Shown here one piece after another: positions 1-5,930 of a stretch of DNA of 38,215 bases. This DNA comes from an uncultured Sphingopyxis sp. (GTDB lineage Bacteria > Pseudomonadota > Alphaproteobacteria > Sphingomonadales > Sphingomonadaceae): the NCBI GenBank assembly GCA_937957805.1, contig CALFXW010000203.1, positions 1 to 38,215 of the forward strand. The letters run 5' to 3'. How positions within the stretch are numbered: the first letter of the stretch is position 1; each line of letters begins with the position of its first letter. The notes beneath the pieces are model-generated. The model ran no database searches and was not told the DNA's origin. It saw only the letters and a program-made list of their open reading frames with translations. The position numbers and the translations under genes were made by a program.

Positions 1-457
1 AATCGCCAAAGCCATCGACCGAAACGACGCTCGCCGACTTGAATGGCGAAACATGGAATGCGGACGACATATGCGCGATATGATGTTCCACCGCCTCAAA
101 CCGGCCATGAAAGGGCTGATCAGGAAAGGCTTCGGACAGAAAATCGCCGATTGCCTTGCGTTTTCCGCGATTGGCCAGCCGGTCGGCAATCAGTTTCAGG
201 CTGGGCCGATGCTGAATGGTATAGAGCAATTTGCGCGGCAAATGCGCCTTGCTGTCCTGATTGGTGGCGATAACATCGACATCGGACAATTTCAGCCCCG
301 CCGCCTCCAGACACCATGCAATCGATAGGCTGGGGAAACCGGCCCAATGTTTCAGGCGGCGAAACCGTTCCTCCTCCGCAGCGGCGATCAAAACGCCATC
401 GCGCACCAGACATGCCGATGAATCGCCGTGAAAGGCGTTAAGGCCAAGGATGATCAT
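1..457 (-). CDS. NodU/CmcH/TobZ-family O-carbamoyltransferase, N-terminal part (cut by left edge)
   Basis: About 152 residues are visible, and the frame stays open to the window edge. The N-terminus reads MIILGLNAFHGDSSACL, the usual opening of the carbamoyltransferase family that transfers carbamoyl from carbamoyl phosphate (via carbamoyl-adenylate) to a sugar or antibiotic hydroxyl. Visible hallmarks are H10, the charged EEERFRRLKH segment (residues 28-37), the metal-binding HHIAH box (125-129) and DGFGD (148-152). The start ATG at 457 has AGAGGA upstream with rather long spacing (about 12-13 nt). The family's TobZ-like Kae1 fold normally continues to 550-600 residues, so most of the gene lies to the left. 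The acyltransferase gene upstream and wecBC beyond it suggest decoration of a surface polysaccharide. The family call is firm; the substrate is unknown. Confidence 0.88.
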   Translation of the reverse strand, partial: MIILGLNAFHGDSSACLVRDGVLIAAAEEERFRRLKHWAGFPSLSIAWCLEAAGLKLSDVDVIATNQDSKAHLPRKLLYTIQHRPSLKLIADRLANRGKRKAIGDFLSEAFPDQPFHGRFEAVEHHIAHMSSAFHVSPFKSASVVSVDGFGD

Positions 458-496
458 GGGGGGGAATTTTCCTCTTATTTTATTCGGATATTTGCC

Positions 497-529
497 TGAC
501 CCCATGCCCTTAGCATGGCTTTGGGGTCA
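497..529. other. Imperfect hairpin between carbamoyltransferase and acyltransferase genes
   Basis: TGACCCCA and TGGGGTCA form an 8-bp outer stem. An alternative inner stem is CCATGC/GCATGG. No T-run follows on either strand, so this may be a weak terminator for the acyltransferase gene or a processing site rather than a classic terminator. Confidence 0.35.
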
Positions 530-553
530 ATGGTTAATAGGGGTTTGTGGGGG

Positions 554-1708
554 CTAATTGGCGAAAATCCGCCCTTGCAGCCAGCGGCGGATGGCATCTG
601 TATTGCGTTCGAACAGTCGCCAGATGCAGGCGGCGTAAAATAGGGCAAAAATCGTCGCCCCCACCAGCCAGCCCAGCCCCGTCGCATCGGGCACGAACTG
701 GCGCGGCAGGAAGAGGAGGCTGGCCATCAAAAATAGCAGCGGGAAATGGACGACATATAATGTGTAGGATATTTCGGAGAGCGCCTTGGCCAATTTGCCG
801 TAAAGTCCCCCAAAACCGCCGAGCCGTGCCAGTCCGGGCAGCCACAAGGCGGTGATGATGCCGAGCAACATATCGCCCATCAGCCCAGGGTGGCTGCGCG
901 CCCATGCCATCCCCGCCAGCATGGCGGCAAGGCCAGCCGCGCTCCATATCGCGGCGCGGCGCTGGCTTGCGCCAGCAAAATCACGCAAGGGCCAGACCAA
1001 CGCTCCGGCCAGCCAGATAAGGCCGAGCAGCAGCATGTCGCGCGGCATGAGTAGTGAGAGGAGGATGGCCGCAAGCCCCGCCGCCAGCCGCCCGCCCAAC
1101 TGCCCAAAAGGCGCGTGCCAGCCCGTCCGGCCAAAGGCGGCGATCGCCATTGCGGGAAAGAGGAGATAATAGAAAAATTCGTTCGCAAGGCTCCATAACG
1201 GGCGATTGCTGCCAAATGTCGGAATAAATATTGTTTGCAGAAACAATATATTACCAGCCAAAGTTACGAAACTCAGGTCAATGCCGTGCGCCGCATCCGG
1301 CCCGCTCGACAAGATTGCCCACAGGCTGCCGTCATAGCCCGGCCCATGCAATATATCGCGCCCCAGCCAGTCCCACAGCGCCCCCAGCACCAGCGCGGGG
1401 AGCAGCACCGTCCACAGCCGGGTGAGGCGGCGGAGCAGATAATCGCCCGCGCGAAATTGCCCGCTGCGGATGCGCTGGAACGCCGAACCGCCAACCAGAA
1501 AGCCCGACAGCGCGAAAAACAGCACCACCGCCTGATGGCCAAGCCCGGTCAGGAAATATAGCCCCTTGGTCACCACATCGGGCGATGCGAGCGCGCCATA
1601 ATCGACCCACAGCATGCCCCGGATATGGCCGACGCAGACCAGCAGCGCAGCCAGCCCGCGCAGCATATCGATATGGTCAAATCGGGGCGGGGGTTGGGGC
1701 GTCTGCAT
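554..1708 (-). CDS. Acyltransferase 3 family membrane protein (OafA/YrhL type)
   Basis: This 384-residue polytopic membrane protein has the acyltransferase-3 signature near the N-terminus: HIDMLRGLAALLVCVGHI (R17, H27 region), then FFALSGFLVG around residues 64-73. About ten hydrophobic segments follow to the C-terminus. Family members O-acetylate or otherwise acylate extracytoplasmic glycans, using acyl-CoA from the cytoplasm. PLWSLANEFFYYLLFP is the typical mid-protein motif. The gene lies on the same strand as the carbamoyltransferase and 96 nt upstream of it, so both could modify the same polymer. The start ATG at 1708 has no strong ribosome site. A glycan substrate is inferred from context, and a Nod-factor-like or antibiotic target cannot be excluded. 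Confidence 0.88.
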   Translation of the reverse strand: MQTPQPPPRFDHIDMLRGLAALLVCVGHIRGMLWVDYGALASPDVVTKGLYFLTGLGHQAVVLFFALSGFLVGGSAFQRIRSGQFRAGDYLLRRLTRLWTVLLPALVLGALWDWLGRDILHGPGYDGSLWAILSSGPDAAHGIDLSFVTLAGNILFLQTIFIPTFGSNRPLWSLANEFFYYLLFPAMAIAAFGRTGWHAPFGQLGGRLAAGLAAILLSLLMPRDMLLLGLIWLAGALVWPLRDFAGASQRRAAIWSAAGLAAMLAGMAWARSHPGLMGDMLLGIITALWLPGLARLGGFGGLYGKLAKALSEISYTLYVVHFPLLFLMASLLFLPRQFVPDATGLGWLVGATIFALFYAACIWRLFERNTDAIRRWLQGRIFAN

Positions 1709-1778
1709 GCTGTCATGCGCTTATGGCCGCGCATGGCCGGATGCAAGCGATGCGGGCAAAATCCTTGCCACTTGCGCT

Positions 1779-1870
1779 CTATTCGTGCTCCTGCGCAAGC
1801 AGGAGCCTGGGTCGTCAGGGCAATGCGCCAACCACTGGATCCCTGCTTCCGCAGGGATACAATCCCCCCC
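1779..1870 (+). repeat. 92-bp repeat A, copy 1
   Basis: The unit contains two internal hairpins, GCTCCTGC/GCAGGAGC and ATCCCTGC/GCAGGGAT. It matches 2293-2385 with about six substitutions and a one- or two-base length difference in the terminal C run. Confidence 0.85.
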
Positions 1871-1872
1871 AT

Positions 1873-1900
1873 CGTCATTCCGGCGAAGGCCGGAATCCAG
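1873..1900 (+). repeat. Palindromic repeat B, copy 1
   Basis: CATTCCGGC and GCCGGAATC are complementary arms around GAAG. The same 28 bp recurs exactly at 2068-2095, and a GC-variant lies at 2178-2204. Confidence 0.85.
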
Positions 1901-1936
1901 TCGCACTATGAAAACGCCACCCCAGTATAAAAAGCA

Positions 1937-1976
1937 CCCACCCCCTAACCCCCTCCCGCATGCGGGAGGGGGGATT
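1937..1976. repeat. Palindromic repeat C, copy 1
   Basis: CCCCCTCCCGCA and TGCGGGAGGGGG form a perfect hairpin preceded by CACCCCCTAA. A diverged copy with the same CCCCTAACCCC lead lies at 2214-2252. Confidence 0.75.
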
Positions 1977-2067
1977 GAATCTCTGCGCCTCTGCGCCTCT
2001 GCGTGAAACTAACTACAGCGCAACATTGACGATGGATTCCCGCCTGCGCTGGGATACAAACAACCAC

Positions 2068-2095
2068 CGTCATTCCGGCGAAGGCCGGAATCCAG
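2068..2095 (+). repeat. Palindromic repeat B, copy 2
   Basis: Identical to 1873-1900 over 28 bp in the same orientation. Confidence 0.85.
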
Positions 2096-2177
2096 ATGCA
2101 ACCCCTCCACCACCGCTTCGCGGCGGTCCCCCTCCCCCTTACGGGGAGGAATTAACATTGTGTCGCCACCCCCCTTT

Positions 2178-2204
2178 GTCATCCCCGCGAAGGCGGGGAT
2201 CCAG
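2178..2204 (+). repeat. Palindromic repeat B, GC variant
   Basis: ATCCCCGC/GCGGGGAT arms surround GAAG, the same frame as repeat B with compensatory base changes. This pattern suggests that hairpin structure has been conserved. Confidence 0.75.
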
Positions 2205-2213
2205 TCAGACAAT

Positions 2214-2252
2214 CCCCACCCCTAACCCCTCCCCTGAAGGGGAGGGGGAATT
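2214..2252. repeat. Palindromic repeat C, copy 2
   Basis: CCCCACCCCTAACCCC is followed by complementary arms CCCCTCCCCT and AGGGGAGGGG. It is a diverged copy of the element at 1937-1976. Confidence 0.7.
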
Positions 2253-2292
2253 GAGGTGCACACTCTGTGCTCCGGCGCAGACAGGCGGTGCC

Positions 2293-2385
2293 CTATTCGT
2301 GCCCCTGCGAAAGCAGGAGCCTAGACCGTCAAGGCAATGCGCCAACCACTGGATCCCTGCTTCCGCAGGGATACAATCCCCCATC
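2293..2385 (+). repeat. 92-bp repeat A, copy 2
   Basis: Second copy of the unit at 1779-1870, with both internal hairpins preserved. It ends about 40 bp before the wecB start. Confidence 0.85.
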
Positions 2386-2424
2386 CATAAGATTATTTTC
2401 ACCAAAACATGCTATGCGGCCGCC

Positions 2425-3588
2425 ATGTCTGACCCAATTTGCCCTGCCCCCAAGCACAAAATATGCATTATTTTCGGCACCCGTCCTGAAGCGATTAAAA
2501 TGTTCCCGCTCGTCCATGCGTTGCGCGACATGCCCGGCGTGGAAACGCGCGTTGCGGTGACGGCGCAGCACCGCGACCTGCTCGACCAAGTGCTCGACAT
2601 TGCGGGTATCGCGCCCGACATCGACCTTGACCTGATGACAGCAGGACAGAGTCTGGACGAACTTTCCGCGCGGATTTTGACGCAATTGGGCGCGGCATTG
2701 GACGCGGAAAAGCCCGATCGTGTGGTGGTGCATGGCGACACGCTGACCACGATGATGGCGACCATCGCCGCCTATTTCCGCAAAATCCCCGTCGCGCATG
2801 TGGAAGCGGGGTTGCGCAGCGGCAATATTTATTCGCCTTGGCCGGAGGAGGTGAACCGCCGCGTCACCGGACAAATTGCCGATTTGCACTTCGCCCCAAC
2901 GCCCGCTGCTGCCGATGCGTTGCGTGCCGAAAATATACCCGACAGCGCCATCCACATCACCGGCAACACGGTGATCGACGCATTGCTGGCCACACAGGCG
3001 CATATCGCCGCCAACCCCGCGCTGGCGGCAGGGCTGGACGCGCTCGCCGCGCGTTTTGCGGGCAAAAGGCTGATTGTCGTCACCAGCCATAGGCGCGAAA
3101 ATTTTGGGCAAGGCATGGCCGCGATTGCGCGCGCCATTGCCCGCATTGCCGCGCGCAGCGACGTCGCGGTAATATTCCCTGTCCACCCCAACCCGGCCGT
3201 CCGTCCGGTGATGGAGGATATGCTGGCAGGATATGCCAATGTCGCGCTGATCGACCCGCTCGATTACCCGCATTTCGTCCGGCTGTTGTCGATGGCCGAC
3301 ATTGTCCTCACCGATTCGGGCGGGGTGCAGGAAGAAGCACCCTCCCTCGGCAAGCCCGTGCTGGTCATGCGCGACACCACCGAACGACCCGAAGGGGTGG
3401 CGGCGGGCACCGCGCGGCTGGTCGGCACCAATGAGGATGGCATTGTTACCGGAATATTCACCTTGCTGGATGATAAGGCCGCCTATGCCGCCATGGCTGC
3501 GGCGCATAACCCCTTTGGCGATGGCAAGGCCGCCCAGAAAATTGCGAGGATTTTAGCCGATGTCCACCAACATGCCGCCCAAGGCTAA
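2425..3588 (+). CDS. wecB: UDP-N-acetylglucosamine 2-epimerase (non-hydrolysing)
   Basis: This 387-residue protein interconverts UDP-GlcNAc and UDP-ManNAc, the first step toward ManNAc or ManNAcA in surface glycans. Family signatures in order are FGTRPEAIKM near the N-terminus, HGDTLTTM, HVEAGLRSG, SHRREN and DSGGVQEEAP near the C-terminus. The length matches bacterial WecB. An upstream in-frame extension to about 1960 exists only because the repeat array lacks stops in this frame. The ATG at 2425, which precedes KICIIFGTRPEAIK, fits the family N-terminus, although no strong ribosome site is visible. The 3' end overlaps wecC by 29 nt, so the two are certainly one transcript and probably translationally coupled. 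Confidence 0.96.
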   Translation: MSDPICPAPKHKICIIFGTRPEAIKMFPLVHALRDMPGVETRVAVTAQHRDLLDQVLDIAGIAPDIDLDLMTAGQSLDELSARILTQLGAALDAEKPDRVVVHGDTLTTMMATIAAYFRKIPVAHVEAGLRSGNIYSPWPEEVNRRVTGQIADLHFAPTPAAADALRAENIPDSAIHITGNTVIDALLATQAHIAANPALAAGLDALAARFAGKRLIVVTSHRRENFGQGMAAIARAIARIAARSDVAVIFPVHPNPAVRPVMEDMLAGYANVALIDPLDYPHFVRLLSMADIVLTDSGGVQEEAPSLGKPVLVMRDTTERPEGVAAGTARLVGTNEDGIVTGIFTLLDDKAAYAAMAAAHNPFGDGKAAQKIARILADVHQHAAQG

Positions 3589-4876
3589 GGAAACGCCGCT
3601 CGCCGTCACGGTCGTGGGCTTGGGCTATATCGGCCTCCCCACCGCAGCGGTTATTGCGCGCAGCGGGGCCAAGGTGCTGGGCATCGACGTCGCCCAAAAT
3701 GTCGTCGATACGGTGAATGACGGGCGCGTCCATATCGAAGAAGTTGACCTCCACGGACTAGTCCAGGGGGTGGTTTCGCGCGGCATGCTGCGCGCCGCGA
3801 CCGCGCCAGAGGCAGCCGATGTTTTCGTCATCGCGGTGCCGACCCCGATCCGCGCCGGGCATCAACCCGACATTAGCTATGTGCTCGACGCGGCGCGCAC
3901 CATCGCGCCGGTGATAAAGGCGGGCGACCTTGTCATCCTTGAATCCACATCCCCCATCGGCACGACCGAACAGGTGGCACAATTATTGGCAGAGGCGCGG
4001 CGCGACCTGAATGTGCCGGGCCATTGCAGCGGCAGCAGCGATATTTTCATCGCATATTGCCCCGAACGCGTGCTGCCGGGGCGCATCCTCATCGAACTGG
4101 TTGATAATGACCGCGTCATCGGTGGCATCACCCCGCGCTGTGCACGCAAGGCGATGGCATTTTACCGCCGCTTTGTGCGTGGCGCCTGCCTCACCACCAG
4201 CGCGCGCGCGGCTGAAATGGTGAAGCTCGTCGAAAACAGCTATCGCGACGTCAACATCGCCTTCGCCAATGAATTGTCGATGATTGCCGACAATATGGCG
4301 ATTGACGTTTGGGAAGTCATCCGCCTTGCCAACCGGCACCCGCGCGTCAACATTTTGCAACCAGGCCCCGGCGTCGGCGGCCATTGCATTGCGGTGGATC
4401 CATGGTTTTTGGTCGCGGGTGACCCCGACAACAGCCAGATTATCCGCACCGCGCGCGAAGTGAACGAAGCAAAGAAGGATTTTGTTATCGGCCGCGCGAT
4501 GCGGATGGTGGAGGAAAGGGGCGCGCAACGTATTGCCTGCCTCGGCCTCGCGTTTAAACCCAATATCGATGATTTCCGCGAAAGTCCGGCGGTCAGCGTC
4601 GCCGCCGCGCTCGCCAAACGATATGGCGCGCGCATCGAACTGGTCGAACCCTTTGCCCATGCGCTGCCGATGGAATTTGCGGGCACGGGCGCGCAATTGG
4701 TCGAACTGGACGATGCGCTGGCGGGCGCGGACATGCTGATCCTGCTCGTCGATCATGATGTGTTCAAATCCATCCCATTGGATGAACGGGCGGACAAAAT
4801 CGTCTATGACACGCGCGGGCTGTGGCCCGACCAGCCCAAAGGGGACGGGCCGTCGCGGATTTCGCGCGCGGCTTGA
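3560..4876 (+). CDS. wecC: UDP-N-acetyl-D-mannosamine dehydrogenase
   Basis: This 438-residue member of the UDP-sugar dehydrogenase family oxidises UDP-ManNAc to UDP-ManNAcA using two NAD+. It shows the N-terminal Rossmann motif GLGYIG (residues 20-25), the substrate-domain segment with K222 in VKLVENSYRDVN, and the catalytic cysteine C276 in GPGVGGHCIAVDP. LESTSPIGTTE and LGLAFKPNIDDFRESPA are further family blocks. It begins inside the end of wecB (29-nt overlap), with GAGG about 10 nt upstream of the ATG at 3560. A second ATG at 3572 is possible. With WecB it forms the classic pair feeding ManNAcA to a polysaccharide. The downstream manA-like gene starts 32 nt after its stop. Confidence 0.96.
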   Translation: MSTNMPPKAKETPLAVTVVGLGYIGLPTAAVIARSGAKVLGIDVAQNVVDTVNDGRVHIEEVDLHGLVQGVVSRGMLRAATAPEAADVFVIAVPTPIRAGHQPDISYVLDAARTIAPVIKAGDLVILESTSPIGTTEQVAQLLAEARRDLNVPGHCSGSSDIFIAYCPERVLPGRILIELVDNDRVIGGITPRCARKAMAFYRRFVRGACLTTSARAAEMVKLVENSYRDVNIAFANELSMIADNMAIDVWEVIRLANRHPRVNILQPGPGVGGHCIAVDPWFLVAGDPDNSQIIRTAREVNEAKKDFVIGRAMRMVEERGAQRIACLGLAFKPNIDDFRESPAVSVAAALAKRYGARIELVEPFAHALPMEFAGTGAQLVELDDALAGADMLILLVDHDVFKSIPLDERADKIVYDTRGLWPDQPKGDGPSRISRAA

Positions 4877-4908
4877 CCCCGACCGGCTGACCGCCGCATA
4901 GGCAGGTG

Positions 4909-5712
4909 ATGTTCGAACTACTCACCACCCGTATCGTCGAAAAACCATGGGGACGAACCGACATTCCGGCTGCCTTTGGGGCGTTTGACGGGCGGCGGAT
5001 CGGCGAAATCTGGTTTGAGGGTGCAGGGTGCGCGCGCCACCCGCTGATGGTCAAATTCCTGTTCACGTCCGAGCGTCTGTCGGTGCAGGTGCACCCCGAT
5101 GATGCGCAGGCGCACGCGGCAGGTTTCCCCTGCGGCAAAGAGGAATGCTGGCTGGTGCTGGACGCCGCCGCCGATGCCGAACTGGGGGTTGGCCTCATCG
5201 CCCCGCAGAGCCGCGATACGCTCCACGCGGCGGCGATGGATGGCCGCATCGTCGATATGGTCGATTGGCGGCGCGCAAAAACGGGCGATTTTGTCTATAA
5301 TCAAAGCGGCACCATTCATGCCATTGGCGCAGGCTTGACCGTGGTCGAAGTGCAGCAGAATGTCGATTGCACATGGCGGCTTTATGATTATGGCCGCCCG
5401 CGCGAACTGCACCTCGATGCCGGATTGTCGGTGGCGCATATGGCCCCGCGCCCCGACCCGCGCGACCGGGCGGTCGATGCCGCGCAGTCTGCAAAGCTGG
5501 TTGAAGGGCCGTTTTTCCACCTGCTTCATCTGGCGGGCGGCGATGCAATGGCCCTGCCCGCCGACGGCGCGGGCGATTATCTGCTGACCCCATTGGGCGC
5601 GGGGTGCAGCTATGCCGGAACGCCGCTGATGCTCGGCCAATGCGCGCGGATTGATGCGCCATCGGCGATCATGCTGGCACCGGGTGCGCGCGCCTTGCTG
5701 TGCTGGGCATGA
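4909..5712 (+). CDS. manA: Class I mannose-6-phosphate isomerase, short form
   Basis: This cupin enzyme of 267 residues interconverts fructose-6-phosphate and mannose-6-phosphate and so opens the route to GDP-mannose. Zinc-site elements are visible: QVHPDD (Q and H), GKEECW (E) and GTIHAIGAG (H). VEVQQNVDCTWRLYDYGR is the typical block after the metal site. Many class I enzymes are near 390 residues. This is the shorter bacterial type that lacks the large helical insert. A GTG sits directly before the chosen ATG at 4909, and AGGCAGG lies just upstream, so either start changes only one residue. It follows wecC on the same strand and probably shares its transcript, fitting a role in polysaccharide precursor supply. 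Confidence 0.9.
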   Translation: MFELLTTRIVEKPWGRTDIPAAFGAFDGRRIGEIWFEGAGCARHPLMVKFLFTSERLSVQVHPDDAQAHAAGFPCGKEECWLVLDAAADAELGVGLIAPQSRDTLHAAAMDGRIVDMVDWRRAKTGDFVYNQSGTIHAIGAGLTVVEVQQNVDCTWRLYDYGRPRELHLDAGLSVAHMAPRPDPRDRAVDAAQSAKLVEGPFFHLLHLAGGDAMALPADGAGDYLLTPLGAGCSYAGTPLMLGQCARIDAPSAIMLAPGARALLCWA

Positions 5713-5730
5713 GGTGGGGTGGCGATGCAG

Positions 5731-5753
5731 CTCGACTTCGCTCGTGTCTCGAC
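5731..5753. repeat. Short dispersed palindrome (TCGACTTCGCTCGTG type)
   Basis: CTCGACTTCGCTCGTGTCTCGAC is the inverse of the CGTGTCGAGCGAAGTCGAG motif at 15053-15075. Its presence in two unrelated intergenic regions points to a dispersed repeat family. Confidence 0.55.
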
Positions 5754-5766
5754 TTTATTATCTGCC

Positions 5767-5820
5767 GGGATTTCCGAGCCGTGAAATGAAACATTTCACT
5801 TGAAATCCCTCATGGCTCGG
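5767..5820. repeat. Nested and mutually exclusive inverted repeats upstream of mnmG
   Basis: GTGAAATG (5781-5788) pairs with CATTTCAC (5792-5799). CCGAGCC (5774-5780) pairs with GGCTCGG (5814-5820). GGGATTTC (5767-5774) can instead pair with GAAATCCC (5802-5809). The first two nest, and the third crosses the second. Confidence 0.7.
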
Positions 5821-5843
5821 CACGAACGGCTATTATTCTCGTC

Positions 5844-5864
5844 ATGCTGAATTTATTTCAGCAT
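5844..5864. repeat. ATGCTGAA palindrome, dispersed-repeat type
   Basis: ATGCTGAA and TTCAGCAT are separated by five bases. This sits at the 5' end of the longest mnmG reading frame and produces a spurious MLNLFQHP start. It belongs to the intergenic repeat, not the enzyme. Confidence 0.65.
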
Positions 5865-5930
5865 CCATGGCCGGTGCAAGCGTGTTGCCGCCGGTTTCCA
5901 CCATCGCGGCTTTGCGCTATGGGCGCGGGC

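Larger units (their letters stand above)
1709..2424. repeat. Gene-free interval packed with palindromic dispersed repeats
   Basis: No credible gene lies here. The interval holds at least four repeat types. A 92-bp unit occurs twice. A 28-bp CGTCATTCCGGCGAAGG-type palindrome occurs twice, with a CCCCGCGAAGGCGGGG variant. CCCCTAACCCC-type hairpins occur at 1937-1976 and 2214-2252, with a related hairpin cluster at 2104-2150. A tandem CTCTGCGC octamer occurs three times at 1981-2004. These look like REP/BIME-type or small non-autonomous elements, as are common between sphingomonad genes. Any promoters for the divergent acyltransferase and wecB genes must lie within or beside this array. One frame happens to stay open through the repeats into wecB, which makes that gene look falsely long. 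Confidence 0.8.

Noticed and set aside
1779..2385. CRISPR-like array
   Set aside because: The repeats are palindromic, of different types and irregularly spaced, with no unique equal-length spacers and no cas genes.
1960..2424. 465-nt N-terminal extension of wecB
   Set aside because: It is entirely a translation of palindromic repeats. The family N-terminus begins just after the ATG at 2425.
2329..3507. Long minus-strand open frame (392 codons) opposite wecB
   Set aside because: It mirrors wecB codon structure in a GC-rich genome and has no domain pattern, while wecB itself is unmistakable.
3983..4756. Minus-strand open frame opposite wecC
   Set aside because: Shadow frame with His/Arg-rich low-complexity content.
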